The notes beneath the pieces are model-generated. The model was given only the letters and a program-made list of their open reading frames with translations. It had not been told where the DNA came from and ran no database searches. From assembly GCA_003605055.1 (NCBI GenBank), contig QZKP01000055.1, positions 1 through 51,286 of the forward strand: 51,286 nucleotides of DNA, read 5' to 3'. This stretch comes from Desulfarculus sp. (lineage in GTDB: Bacteria > Desulfobacterota > Desulfarculia > Desulfarculales > Desulfarculaceae). This document shows positions 8,831 to 17,817 of the stretch, one piece after another; within the stretch, counting starts at the first letter, position 1, and every line of letters begins with the position of its first letter. The position numbers and the translations under genes are program-made.

Positions 8831-9885
8831 GCGTAGGCCTCCCGGGCCAGCTCGCTTACCCCGGCGGTGAGGGCCAGGATGGCCCGGGCCTGCTCCACGG
8901 TCAGCCCGCCCATGCCGCAGGCCGGGGTCACCAGGGCCTGGCTGGCCAGGCGCTCCCGGCTCAGCCCCTTTTCCTCCAGGCCTGCCAGCAGCACGTGCAG
9001 CCCGGCCCAGAGACCCTTGGCGGTCTCGTTGCCCTTGTATTCCAGGGTGGGCACCGCTCCCCAGGCCACCGCCCCGCCGCGCGCCAGCAGGGCCTCCACC
9101 GCCTCAGGGTAGAGCAGCAAGTGCTGGCCATAGGAGGCCGAATCCAGGTTGATGACCTCGGCCCCGGACTCCACCAGCAGGGACCAGTCGGTGTTGCCGC
9201 AGCAGTGCACCCCCAGGATCATCTCGGCCCGGGCCCGGGCCTCTTCCAGGCAGGCGCCCAAGAGACCCAGCACCGTCTCCCGGCTCACCGGAGTAAAGGC
9301 GCTGCCAAAGCCGGAAAGGGCCGGCTCGTCCAAAAAGATCATCACCCTACGGCCCAGCCCGGCCAGAGCGGCGGCCTGGGCCCCGGCCGCCGCGCCCAGG
9401 CCCCGGGCTATGGCCTCGGCCGCATCGTCGTCATAGAGCAAGGACTTGCCGTCATCCCCGGCCACGCTCAGGCACATGGTCACCGGCCCGGTGACGTGCC
9501 CCTTGAGCCAGGGGAAGGCCGCGCGGTCGGCCGCGGCGACGGCCTCCAGAAAAACCGGCCAGCCCGCCGCCCGGGCGGCCTCCGGGGCAAAGGACTCTAG
9601 CGGGGCACTCATCAGCCGCTCGTAAAAGGCGGCCAGGGCCTCCTCGCGGCTCAGCCCGCCGAAGGCTCTTACCTTGCGCGAGCCGGGTGTCCCGCTGACC
9701 AGGGGCTCCAGGGCCGGGGCGTACTGAGGGGCCATGTCCTCGCTGGGATCGCGCTGGGGAAGCTGGGGCCAATAGGGCATCTCGCCCAAAACCGCCAGCA
9801 CGTCAGCCATGGCCGCGGCCGGGTCGTGGTGGGGCAGGGTGCCCACGCCCGTGGCCGTGAAGTATGGTGCGAAATCCTCAGGCAC
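8827..9885 (-). CDS. MetE-like/UROD-superfamily methyltransferase
   Basis: This 352-residue protein corresponds to the catalytic half of cobalamin-independent methionine synthase (COG0620 type). Visible are the start TGVGTLPHHDP, the barrel strand IFLDEPALSGFG, the zinc-ligand segment HCCGNTDW (His-x-Cys position) and the last ligand in TPACGMGGLT. It lacks the N-terminal MetE half, as in many archaea and anaerobes, where such proteins transfer methyl groups from a corrinoid or unknown donor. The GTG start at 9885 lies inside the 3' end of efp, giving an 8-base overlap and likely coupling; further upstream starts would run deep into efp. Methyl donor and acceptor are not determined. Confidence 0.82.
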   Translation of the reverse strand: MPEDFAPYFTATGVGTLPHHDPAAAMADVLAVLGEMPYWPQLPQRDPSEDMAPQYAPALEPLVSGTPGSRKVRAFGGLSREEALAAFYERLMSAPLESFAPEAARAAGWPVFLEAVAAADRAAFPWLKGHVTGPVTMCLSVAGDDGKSLLYDDDAAEAIARGLGAAAGAQAAALAGLGRRVMIFLDEPALSGFGSAFTPVSRETVLGLLGACLEEARARAEMILGVHCCGNTDWSLLVESGAEVINLDSASYGQHLLLYPEAVEALLARGGAVAWGAVPTLEYKGNETAKGLWAGLHVLLAGLEEKGLSRERLASQALVTPACGMGGLTVEQARAILALTAGVSELAREAYA

Positions 9886-10435
9886 GTTCCAGGTATTCTC
9901 CGTTGCGCGTGTCAATGCGCAGCACGTCGCCCTGCTCGATGAACAGCGGCACCTGCACAATGAGCCCGGTCTCCAGGGTGGCGGCCTTGCTGGCGCCGGT
10001 GGCGGTGTCGCCTTTGACCCCGGGCTCGGTGGCGGTCACCTCCAGCTCCACCACGATGGGCAGCTCCACGCCGATGGGCTTGCCCTTGAAGTACACCACC
10101 TTCAGGTCAATGTTGGGCTTGAGGAAGTTCACGGCCTCGCCCAGGTACTCGCCGGCGATGAAGACCTGGTCGTAGGTCTGGTTGTCCATGAACACGTAGT
10201 TCTCCGCGTCCTGGTAGAGGTACTGCATGTTCATCTCTTCCAGGTCCGGCACGCCCACCTTGCTCCCGGAGCGGAAGGTCTGCTCAAGCACTTGGCCGGT
10301 CTCCAGGTTCTTGAGCTTGGTGCGCACGAAGGCTCCGCCCTTGCCGGGCTTGACGTGCTGAAACTCCACGATGGTGAAGGGCTTGCCGTCTATCTCGACC
10401 TTTAATCCGCGGCGGAAATCGGCCGTGCTGTACAT
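9878..10435 (-). CDS. efp: Translation elongation factor P
   Basis: This 185-residue protein is full-length EF-P, which binds between the P and E sites and relieves ribosome stalling at polyproline stretches. It has the N-terminal KOW-like domain with the modification loop HVKPGKGGAF (Lys32 at the tip), the central OB domain with NYVFMDNQTYDQ, and the C-terminal EF-P signature GVKGDTATGASKAATLETG. No modification enzyme (EpmA, EarP) is in the window. The start has a weak ribosome site (GAGGAACCC region). It sits between an FtsB-like gene and the overlapping MetE-like gene, all leftward. Confidence 0.97.
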   Translation of the reverse strand: MYSTADFRRGLKVEIDGKPFTIVEFQHVKPGKGGAFVRTKLKNLETGQVLEQTFRSGSKVGVPDLEEMNMQYLYQDAENYVFMDNQTYDQVFIAGEYLGEAVNFLKPNIDLKVVYFKGKPIGVELPIVVELEVTATEPGVKGDTATGASKAATLETGLIVQVPLFIEQGDVLRIDTRNGEYLERA

Positions 10436-10483
10436 GGGTTCCTCTGTGTTGGCTTGGCTTGGGTTGGCGGTTGCGCCGGGCGG

Positions 10484-10798
10484 CTATTTCTGCTTTTCCC
10501 GGCCGGGAGGGGCCGGAGCGCCCGGATTTTGGTAGACCATCTCGTCCGGCCCCACCAGGCCCATCTCGCGGCGGGCGGCCCTCTCCAGGGCGGCCTTGTC
10601 CCCGCGTAGGCGCTGCACCTGGCGGTACAGGGCCTTGTTCTCCTGGTCCAGGCGCTGGTTGGTCTGCTGGGCCTGGCTCAGCTCCTCCTGCACCCGCGAC
10701 AGGTGGGCCGCCCCCCGGAACACCACCACGGCGCAGAGCAGCACCACCGCCGCCAGAATCAGCGGCCACCAGGGTACGCGGCGGGGTTCTAGGGCCAT
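10484..10798 (-). CDS. Septum formation initiator (FtsB/DivIC-like) protein
   Basis: This 104-residue bitopic membrane protein has a short basic cytoplasmic start (MALEPRRVPWW), one membrane helix (about residues 11-28) and a long coiled coil from HLSRVQEELSQAQQ to about residue 80. The segment REMGLVGPDEMVYQNP matches the conserved end of the FtsB/DivIC family. These proteins bridge FtsL and FtsQ in the divisome periplasmic complex. The tail is Pro/Lys-rich. It lies 48 bp upstream of efp on the same strand, so the two are probably co-transcribed. The assignment rests on architecture and the closing motif, because overall conservation in this family is low. Confidence 0.83.
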   Translation of the reverse strand: MALEPRRVPWWPLILAAVVLLCAVVVFRGAAHLSRVQEELSQAQQTNQRLDQENKALYRQVQRLRGDKAALERAARREMGLVGPDEMVYQNPGAPAPPGREKQK

Positions 10799-10825
10799 GC
10801 ACCACCTCTAGGAACGGGCAGGGCG

Positions 10826-11995
10826 TCAGCCTAAGGGTGAAATATAGTATGCGCCCCGGTTGGGGTCAAGCCGGGCCGGCCGGCCCAGGAGGCCCCGGGC
10901 CAGGGCCAGCCACATGTCGCCCGGGGCCAGCTCGCCCCGCAGCCAGTGGAAGCCCAGCTCCACGCCTCCGGGGCGGCGGCGGGCCAGGCCGTGGAACAGC
11001 CGCGGCGCACGGTAGATGAGCCGGGCCAGCATCCGGGCGTGGTGGTGATCCCGGAGCAGGGTCTCCTCGGCCCGTCGCTGGTAGCGGCCCAGGTCCCCGG
11101 CCAGGACGGCCGCGGCGGCCATGCGGCCGGAGACCACGGCCTGGGCGATGCCCTCGCCCAGCACCGGGTCGGCCAGGCCGGCGGCGTCGCCGATCACCGC
11201 CGCCCGGCCCTGGTATAGCCGGGGCCGGCGCTGGTCCGGGCAGGGAATGGCCGCCCCCCGGGGCGCACCGGCCGGCTCCAGCCCCAGGCGGGCCGAAAAG
11301 GCCTGAAAGCGCCGGGCCAGGTCTCCGCCCGGGCCCGGCCCCTGCCGGGTCAGGCCGGCCAGGCCCAGATTGAGCACCTCCCCGCGGCTAAAGGCCCAGG
11401 CGTAGCCGTAGGGCACCCCGCCCAACTCCAGGAAGCCGGCCTCGGCCAGGCGCGGCCGCAGGTGCTGTGGCATGGGCCGCTCCTGCACCAGGGCCGCGAA
11501 GACCCAGGCGCTGCGGCCCAGGCCCAGGCCCCGGCCCACCGGGCAGCCGGCGCCGCCGGCCCCCAGCAGCCAGCGCCCCTGCCAGGCCCCCTCTTGGCCG
11601 CGCACCACAAAGCCCTCCTGGTGCGGAACGATCTCCCTGGCCCGCTGAGGCCGCACCTCGGCCCCGGCCTGGACGGCCCGCTGGGCCAGCCAGGCGTCCA
11701 GGCGGCCGCGGTCCAGGAAATAGGCGCCGGGGCGGGGCGAGAGGTACTCCACATCGGGCGCGCCGGGGAAGCCGAGCCACAGGCGGCTGACCGGGTGGTC
11801 GGCCAGCCAGGCCGGCGGGTCCAGGAAGCCCAGGGCGTCCAGGCCGCGGGCCGACAGGCAGCCGCCGCAGGGCTTGGCACGGCCCGGGGGGCCGGCCAGG
11901 ACCAAGACCCGGGCCCCGGCCTGGGCCAACTCCACCGCCGCCGCCGCGCCGGCCGGCCCCAGACCCACGATGATTACGTCATAGCGCGCGGTCAT
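10826..11995 (-). CDS. Geranylgeranyl reductase-family FAD-dependent oxidoreductase
   Basis: This protein of about 389 residues starts with a Rossmann FAD motif (YDVIIVGLGPAGAAAAVELA). It has the family's CGGCLSARGLDALGF block, where Cys residues line the substrate pocket, and the second FAD motif AAVIGDAAGLADPVLGEGIA near residue 275. The family reduces double bonds of isoprenoid lipids or quinone side chains, or oxidises related substrates. I start at the ATG at 11995 next to the FAD motif; an ATG at 12010 in the same frame is equally possible, and neither has a good ribosome site. It diverges from the radical SAM gene across about 100 bp. Substrate unknown. Confidence 0.85.
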   Translation of the reverse strand: MTARYDVIIVGLGPAGAAAAVELAQAGARVLVLAGPPGRAKPCGGCLSARGLDALGFLDPPAWLADHPVSRLWLGFPGAPDVEYLSPRPGAYFLDRGRLDAWLAQRAVQAGAEVRPQRAREIVPHQEGFVVRGQEGAWQGRWLLGAGGAGCPVGRGLGLGRSAWVFAALVQERPMPQHLRPRLAEAGFLELGGVPYGYAWAFSRGEVLNLGLAGLTRQGPGPGGDLARRFQAFSARLGLEPAGAPRGAAIPCPDQRRPRLYQGRAAVIGDAAGLADPVLGEGIAQAVVSGRMAAAAVLAGDLGRYQRRAEETLLRDHHHARMLARLIYRAPRLFHGLARRRPGGVELGFHWLRGELAPGDMWLALARGLLGRPARLDPNRGAYYISPLG

Positions 11996-12097
11996 GGCCT
12001 GATTTAACATCAACCCCGCCCCGCCCACAAGCGCTCAGCTTGCCCGGCCGGCGGCTGCGTGATAAGAAGGCTCCATGCCTGCACCGGGAGCCGCCAG

Positions 12098-13381
12098 ATG
12101 AATCCGCCGCGCATGGTCTACGCCGACGCCCAGGGCAACATCCTGGACTACTCCGGCCTGGCCATGGCCGGCGCGGCCGGCGGCCGCTGGGAGCCGGTGG
12201 AGGAGGGGCAGTGCATCCCCCTGCCGCCGGGCAGCGAACTGTTCCTCCTGCCCGGACGGCTGCCGGTGGGGCGGGACCGGGACGGCCGCTTCGAGGTGCT
12301 GGAGCACGACCCGGCCGGCGGTTCGGGGCCGGTGACCGCGGTGGCGGCCTTCCTGGCCCCGGCCCACACCGCCACCCTCTGGGCGGCCTACCAGACCACG
12401 CCCGGCGCGCCCACCCTGCCCCTGTTCGCCTATGCCGCAGTGGGCTTTCACCAGGGCCGGCTGGTGGCCAGCGCCTTGCGCGTGGACCCGCTGCCCCGCC
12501 AGGACCCCCAGCGCTTTGGGCCGCCCGAGCGCCTGGCCCAGGCCGCCCGCCGCCTGCTCAAGCGCTTTGCCCCTAACCGCCTCTGGCAGCACCTGGGCCA
12601 CTGCGCCCTGGGCTACGGCTGCCCCGCGGCCCGCAACCTGATGCTGGGCCGCTGGGAGGCGCCACTGCCCACCGCTCGCGCCTGCAACGCCTCCTGCCTG
12701 GCCTGCATCTCCAGCCAGCCCGAGGGCCGCTTCCCGGTCACCGCCGAGCGCATCGCCTTCACGCCCGAGCCGCGGGAGGTGGCCGAGGTGGCCCTGCACC
12801 ACTTCGCCACCGGCCGCGACCCCCTGGTTAGCTTCGGCCAGGGCTGCGAGGGCGAGCCCCTGACCCAGGCGGCCTTGTTGCAGCACGCCGTCATTCTGAT
12901 CCGGCAGCGGCGGCCCAAGGGCACCATCAACCTGAACACCAACGGCTCCCTGCCTGCGGAGGTGAAGAAGCTCATGGCCGCGGGGCTCAGCTCCATCCGG
13001 GTCTCGGTCAACAGCCTGCTGCCCGAGCGGCACCAGACCTACTACCAGCCGCGGGGCTGGTCACTGGCCGACGCGGTGGAGAGCATTCGGGTGGTCAAGG
13101 CCGGCGGCGGCCACGCCTCCCTGAACCTACTCACCATGCCCGGGGTCAGCGACCGTCCCGAGGAGGCGGCGGCCCTGTTCGAGCTGGTGGCCGCCACCGG
13201 CCTGGACCTGATCCAGTGGCGCAACCTGAACGTGGACCCCGAGGTGTATTTGCAGGCCTTGGGCCTGGAGCCGCCCGAGGAGCGGCTGGGCATAGAGGGC
13301 CTGATCAAGGAACTCAGGATGCGCTTCCCCCGCCTGAGGCACGGTTATTTCAACCCCAAGACCGAGACCGTCTCAAGCTAG
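12098..13381 (+). CDS. Radical SAM protein with a large N-terminal extension
   Basis: This 427-residue protein has the [4Fe-4S]-SAM signature ACNASCLACI (C196, C200, C203; CX3CX2C). A later FGQGCEGEPL and a strand INLNTNGSLP fit the radical SAM barrel, which generates 5'-deoxyadenosyl radicals. Unusually, about 195 residues precede the cluster. That segment includes PPGSELFLLPGRLPVGRD and a downstream HLGHCALGYGCPAARN stretch with additional Cys residues. The ATG at 12098 follows GGGAG at good spacing. A strong hairpin just downstream (13414-13442) lies between this gene and the convergent efflux pump gene. I recognise the superfamily but not the reaction. Confidence 0.85.
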   Translation: MNPPRMVYADAQGNILDYSGLAMAGAAGGRWEPVEEGQCIPLPPGSELFLLPGRLPVGRDRDGRFEVLEHDPAGGSGPVTAVAAFLAPAHTATLWAAYQTTPGAPTLPLFAYAAVGFHQGRLVASALRVDPLPRQDPQRFGPPERLAQAARRLLKRFAPNRLWQHLGHCALGYGCPAARNLMLGRWEAPLPTARACNASCLACISSQPEGRFPVTAERIAFTPEPREVAEVALHHFATGRDPLVSFGQGCEGEPLTQAALLQHAVILIRQRRPKGTINLNTNGSLPAEVKKLMAAGLSSIRVSVNSLLPERHQTYYQPRGWSLADAVESIRVVKAGGGHASLNLLTMPGVSDRPEEAAALFELVAATGLDLIQWRNLNVDPEVYLQALGLEPPEERLGIEGLIKELRMRFPRLRHGYFNPKTETVSS

Positions 13382-13405
13382 CCCGCCCGCGGGCGCGCCT
13401 GGGCA

Positions 13406-13442
13406 CCTAAAAAGGCCCCGCGGCGTCCGCCGCCGCGGGGCC
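13406..13442 (-). terminator. Intrinsic terminator of the efflux operon
   Basis: A perfect 12-bp GC stem (13414-13425 with 13431-13442) encloses a 5-nt loop. Read leftward it is followed by TTTTTAGG, a proper intrinsic terminator about 35 bp after the RND pump stop. In the rightward direction the T-run is weak (CAGTTTGG), but the hairpin may also slow transcripts from the radical SAM gene. Confidence 0.85.
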
Positions 13443-13476
13443 CAGTTTGGTGGTGCCGCCTTTGCTCGGGCCGGGC

Positions 13477-16400
13477 TCAGACGCCCGGCGCCGCGGCCTG
13501 GCCCCAGCCCAGTCGGGCCTTGATCCGGCCGATCAGGTCGTGCAGGTCCTCCAGCATCAGGTAGCCGCAGGGGATCAGCAACAAGGTGATTCCGGTGGCG
13601 AACAGCACGCCGAAGCCCAGGCTCACGGCCATGGGGATCAGGAACTGGGCCTGCAGGCTGCGCTCGAAGATGATGGGGGCCAAGCCGCCGAAGGTGGTCA
13701 GGGAGGTGAGGATGATGGCCCGGAAGCGCAGGGGCCCCGCCTCGCGGATGGCCTCGCCTGGGGTCCGGCCCGCGTCGCGCAGGCGGTTGGCCGCGTCTAT
13801 CAAGACCAGGGAGTCGTTGACCACCACGCCGGTGAGGCCCACCATCCCGAACAAGCTGAGCAGGCTGGTGCCCAGGCCCATGATGAAATGGCCGGCCAAG
13901 GCCCCCACCAGGCCGAAGGGGATGGCGGCCATGACGATGAAGGGCTGGCTGAAGGAACGGAAGGGGATGGCCAGCAGGGCGTAGATCAGGAACAGGGCGA
14001 TGACGAATCCGGTGAGCACGTCGCTCAGAGATTCGCGTTCCTCCCGGCCGGCCCCCTCCATGGTGTAGCGCAGGTCCTGGTACTTGGCCGCCAAAGTGGG
14101 CAGCACCGACTTCTCCAGCCAGGCCCTAAGCTCGCTGGCGTTGGCCTGGTCGGGGTCCACGTCGGCGGTGACCTTGATCACCCGCCGCCGCTGGGCCCGG
14201 TCCACGCTGGTGTACCCCCGGGTCATCTTCACCTCGGCCACCTGGCTGAAGGGGACCTCGTCGCCGCTGGCGGTGCGGATGCGCATCTGCTGCACGTCGC
14301 TCAGGGAGCGGCGCTCCGACTCCGGGTAGCGCACCAGCACCCGCACCTCGTCCTGAGATCGTTGCAGCTTGAGGGCCTCGGCCCCGTAGAAGGCGTAGCG
14401 CACCTGCTGGGCCAGGTCCTGCAGGGTGAGCCCCAGGCTGCGGGCGGCGGGTTTGAGCTCCAGTTGCATCTCCCACTTGCCGGGCACGAAGCTGTCGGCG
14501 ATGTCAAGGACGCCGGTGTAGGTGGCGAGCCTTTCCTTAAGCTCGTCGGCCGCCTTGACCAACTCCTCCTCGTTGGGGGCCGACAAGTGCACCTCGATGG
14601 GGTTGCCGGCGCTGAACAACTCGCCGGTGAAGGAGAGCGACTCGGCTTCGGGGACAGCACCTGCTTCCTTGCGCCAGCCAGCCACCAAATCCTTGGCGCT
14701 CATGTTGCGCTTTTCGCCCTCCAGCAACTCTATGAAGATGGTGCCCAGGTTCCCGCCCGCGCTGGAGGAGCCACCGTGGGCGCCGCGGGCGCCGGTGCTC
14801 ACCCCCACCAAGCTCACGGTGTACTTGTGCAGGGGCTCGGAACCTTGCGGGCGTTTCTGGTCGGCCCGGTCCAGAGTCTTTTGAGCCGCTTGCTCCAACC
14901 GGCTGATCACCTTTATGGTCTGCTCAGCCGGCGCGCCGGCGGGCAGCTCCAGGTTGGCGGTAAGAATGTCGCCCTCCACCACCGGGAACAAGGTGAACTT
15001 GATGTAGCCTCCCATCACCAGACCAGCCGCGATCAACAGCACCGCTACGCCGGCGGTCAGGGTGGCGTAGCGCCAGCGCAGGCAAAAATCCAATAAACGG
15101 TAGTAGGGCCCCCGGATGAAGCGTTTGAGCAGGCGGGCGCTGAGCTTCTCCTTGCCCTTTTTGCGGGCCTTCACCTTGGAGCCGGCCAGGTGCGAGGGCA
15201 AGATGAACAACGACTCGATCAGGGAGGCCAGGAGCACCGCGATGACCACCACCGGGATGTTGCGCATGATCTTGCCCATCATGCCGCTGGCCATCATCAG
15301 GGGCAGAAAGGCGGCCACCGTGGTCAACACCGAGAAGATCACCGGCTTGCCGATGATGCTGGTGCCCTCGATGGAGGCCTGCATGGGGGGCATGCCATCC
15401 TCGCGCAGGGTGAACACCTGCTCCCCTATCACGATGGCGTCGTCCACCACGATGCCCAGCACCATGATGAAGGCGAACAGGCTGATCATGTTGATGGACA
15501 CGTCCATGTAGGGCAGTATCCAGATGGCGCCTAAAAAAGAGATCGGAATGCCCAGGGTGACCCAAAATGACAAGCGGGCGCTCAAGAACAGGCCCAGGAT
15601 CAGGATGACCAGGATCAGGCCCTGGGCCATGTTCCTGATCAGCAGGTCCATGCGGCTCTTGAGAATCTTGGAGCGGTCGCTGAAAAAGTCCACGCTGACC
15701 CCGGCGGGCAGCTCGGGGCGGATCTTGGCCACGTACTCTTTGACCTGAGAGGCCACGTCCAGAGCGTTCTGGTCGGCCACCCGGTAGATCTGGATCAAGG
15801 CGGCGGGCTTGCCGTTGAAGCGGGCGAACATCTCCTGGTCGTCCTGGAAGCCCTCCTTGATCCGGGCGATCTGGCCCAGGGTCACTGTGCTGCCGTCGGT
15901 CTTGGTGATGATGGGGACATCGTGATACTGGGCGGCCAGATACTTGCGGCCCTTGGCCCGCACCAAAATCTCGCCGCCCTGGGTCTTCACGCTGCCCCCG
16001 GGCAGGTCCAGGCTGCCCTGGGCCACCGCGTTGGCTACGCTTTTCAGGGTGAGGTTGTAGCGCCGCAGGGTCTGCTCGGAGACCTCGATGTGAATTTCGC
16101 TGTCGCGCACTCCGAGCAGCTCGGCCATGGTGACCCCGGGCAGAGTGGTGATGTCGTCCTTGAGGCGTTGGGCCAGGGCCTTGAGGGTGGCCTCGGACAC
16201 TTTGCCGGACACGGCCACCCACAGGACCTGGGTGCGCCGGGTGGTTTCGCGTATCACCGGCTTTTCTGCCTCGTCGGGCAGGGTGGTGATGCGGTCCACC
16301 TCGCTTTTCACCTCGTCCAGCAGCTTTTGCAGGTCCCAGCCCTTGACCACCTCGATGGTGACGGTGGCCAGGCCCTCGCTGGATTTGGAGTCGATGCGCC

Positions 16401-16635
16401 GGATGCCCGCCAGGCCTGCGATGTTTTCCTCGATGCGCTGGACGACTCCCTCTTCCACCTCAGCCGGACTGGCCCCGGGGTACTGCACGCTGATGGTGAT
16501 GGTGTCCAGGCTGGTTTCGGGAAAGATCTCCAGTTTCATGGTCAGGGCGGTGACCGCTCCGGCCAGGATAAAGAAAATCATAAGAAGGTTCGCGGCCACA
16601 TGGTTCTGCGCGAACCAGGCGATGATTCGTTTCAT
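13477..16635 (-). CDS. RND-family efflux pump permease (AcrB/HAE-like)
   Basis: This 1052-residue inner-membrane pump has the length and layout of AcrB-type transporters: helix 1 at residues 10-28, a porter domain starting ISVQYPGASPAEVEEGV, the helix-4 proton-relay pair GIVVDDAIVIGEQ (near residue 400), a second periplasmic domain, and a C-terminal bundle with GLTGVVVNDSLVLIDAANRL. It exports compounds by proton antiport within a tripartite complex. The ATG has AGGAGG upstream and follows the adaptor stop by 3 bp. A terminator lies downstream. Linkage to an adaptor, an outer-membrane factor and a TetR regulator supports drug, solvent or bile-type efflux; the two intramembrane Asp argue against the metal-pump class, though substrate is not certain. 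Confidence 0.95.
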   Translation of the reverse strand: MKRIIAWFAQNHVAANLLMIFFILAGAVTALTMKLEIFPETSLDTITISVQYPGASPAEVEEGVVQRIEENIAGLAGIRRIDSKSSEGLATVTIEVVKGWDLQKLLDEVKSEVDRITTLPDEAEKPVIRETTRRTQVLWVAVSGKVSEATLKALAQRLKDDITTLPGVTMAELLGVRDSEIHIEVSEQTLRRYNLTLKSVANAVAQGSLDLPGGSVKTQGGEILVRAKGRKYLAAQYHDVPIITKTDGSTVTLGQIARIKEGFQDDQEMFARFNGKPAALIQIYRVADQNALDVASQVKEYVAKIRPELPAGVSVDFFSDRSKILKSRMDLLIRNMAQGLILVILILGLFLSARLSFWVTLGIPISFLGAIWILPYMDVSINMISLFAFIMVLGIVVDDAIVIGEQVFTLREDGMPPMQASIEGTSIIGKPVIFSVLTTVAAFLPLMMASGMMGKIMRNIPVVVIAVLLASLIESLFILPSHLAGSKVKARKKGKEKLSARLLKRFIRGPYYRLLDFCLRWRYATLTAGVAVLLIAAGLVMGGYIKFTLFPVVEGDILTANLELPAGAPAEQTIKVISRLEQAAQKTLDRADQKRPQGSEPLHKYTVSLVGVSTGARGAHGGSSSAGGNLGTIFIELLEGEKRNMSAKDLVAGWRKEAGAVPEAESLSFTGELFSAGNPIEVHLSAPNEEELVKAADELKERLATYTGVLDIADSFVPGKWEMQLELKPAARSLGLTLQDLAQQVRYAFYGAEALKLQRSQDEVRVLVRYPESERRSLSDVQQMRIRTASGDEVPFSQVAEVKMTRGYTSVDRAQRRRVIKVTADVDPDQANASELRAWLEKSVLPTLAAKYQDLRYTMEGAGREERESLSDVLTGFVIALFLIYALLAIPFRSFSQPFIVMAAIPFGLVGALAGHFIMGLGTSLLSLFGMVGLTGVVVNDSLVLIDAANRLRDAGRTPGEAIREAGPLRFRAIILTSLTTFGGLAPIIFERSLQAQFLIPMAVSLGFGVLFATGITLLLIPCGYLMLEDLHDLIGRIKARLGWGQAAAPGV

Positions 16636-16638
16636 GGC

Positions 16639-17814
16639 CTAGCCCTCCTGACCGGCCGTGCGCACAGCCATGCCGTCGCTGACCTCGCGGAGGTTGCTGG
16701 TGACCACCTGGGAGCCCTGGGGCAGGCCGGGATGGAGCAGGGCCTGGGTGCCCTGCAGGCGGGCCACCTTGACCTTGGTGAAGCGCAGCTTGCCGCCGGG
16801 CCCCGCCACCCACACCACGTCCCCCTGACGCAGGGCCGCGCGGGGGATCAGGCTGGCTGCGGGCAGGGTGTGGCCCATGATCTCCACCTTGGCGAACATG
16901 CCCATGGCCAGGGGGGGCAGGCTGGCGTAGGGCCGCTCCACCCGCACCACCACCCCCACCAGGCGAGTGCGCTGGTCCACCTGGCCCAGGGCCCGCACCA
17001 CCTGGCCTGGCCAGGACATCTGGCGGCCGGCGAAGTCGGCCTTGACCATAGCCGGGGAGCCTTGTTTGCTCTGGGTGGTGAGGCCGGGCACATCCAGCCA
17101 GGCCAGATCATGGTCCTCGATGTAGACGTATATTTCCGCCGCCTCGATGGAAAACACCGTGGCCACCGTGGCGCCTTTGCTCAGGTACTGGCCCAGGTCC
17201 ACGCTTTCGCTCACCACCCGGCCGTCAAAGGGGGCCCTGATCTCAGTGCGCTGGAGGTTAAGACGCGCCTGCTCCACCTGAGCCTGGGCCCCCTCCAAGC
17301 TGGCCTGGTATTGGGCCAACTGGGGAGCCTTTACCAGGAGGGCGGGCGGCTCGCTGGGGTCCTTGCCGCTGTCTTTGTTAAGTAAACGCCACTCCTCCCG
17401 GGCGGCGGCGGCCTCTTCGGTGGTGGTGCGCAGGTTGGTTTCCGCCGCCTTGACCGAGGCCTCGGCCAAGGTCAGGGCTAGGCGATAGTCCTTTTGCTCG
17501 ATCTTGAGCAGCAGCTCGCCCTTTTTAAACGAACCCCCGGCCACCAGGTTGGGCGAGACATAGACCACCCGCCCGGCCACCTCGGCGGCCAGGGTGGCCT
17601 GGCTGAAGGGCACCACCGTGCCTTCGCCGTATACGGTGATCCGCACCGGCTCCCGGTCCACCTTGATGGTGCGCACCAGGGGGCTCAGCACCTCCGGGGT
17701 CTTGCGGGAAGGGGGCTTCTTGCTCAGGGCCAAGGTGGCCAGAATGCCCGCCCCGACGAGCAGGAATATGGCCACCACGGCGGAATGGATGAGAAGTTTC
17801 TTGCGCCGTTGCAT
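16639..17814 (-). CDS. RND efflux periplasmic adaptor (membrane fusion protein)
   Basis: This 391-residue adaptor links the pump to the outer-membrane channel. It has an N-terminal membrane anchor (about residues 8-29), the lipoyl/barrel-sandwich strand AGRVVYVSPNLVAGGSFKKG, a coiled-coil hairpin rich in Ala/Glu/Gln (about 105-185), then TEIRAPFDGRVVSESVDLGQ closing the lipoyl half, and a C-terminal beta-barrel and membrane-proximal domain. The residues DPSEPPALLV interrupt the hairpin tip. The ATG has GGAG upstream and begins 3 bp after the upstream outer-membrane gene. No lipobox is seen, so it is probably anchored by the uncleaved helix. Confidence 0.93.
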   Translation of the reverse strand: MQRRKKLLIHSAVVAIFLLVGAGILATLALSKKPPSRKTPEVLSPLVRTIKVDREPVRITVYGEGTVVPFSQATLAAEVAGRVVYVSPNLVAGGSFKKGELLLKIEQKDYRLALTLAEASVKAAETNLRTTTEEAAAAREEWRLLNKDSGKDPSEPPALLVKAPQLAQYQASLEGAQAQVEQARLNLQRTEIRAPFDGRVVSESVDLGQYLSKGATVATVFSIEAAEIYVYIEDHDLAWLDVPGLTTQSKQGSPAMVKADFAGRQMSWPGQVVRALGQVDQRTRLVGVVVRVERPYASLPPLAMGMFAKVEIMGHTLPAASLIPRAALRQGDVVWVAGPGGKLRFTKVKVARLQGTQALLHPGLPQGSQVVTSNLREVSDGMAVRTAGQEG

Positions 17815-17817
17815 GAT

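Noticed and set aside
13447-15096. 549-codon rightward open frame opposite the RND pump gene
   Set aside because: Low-complexity antisense composition with no family features. The pump on the other strand is complete.
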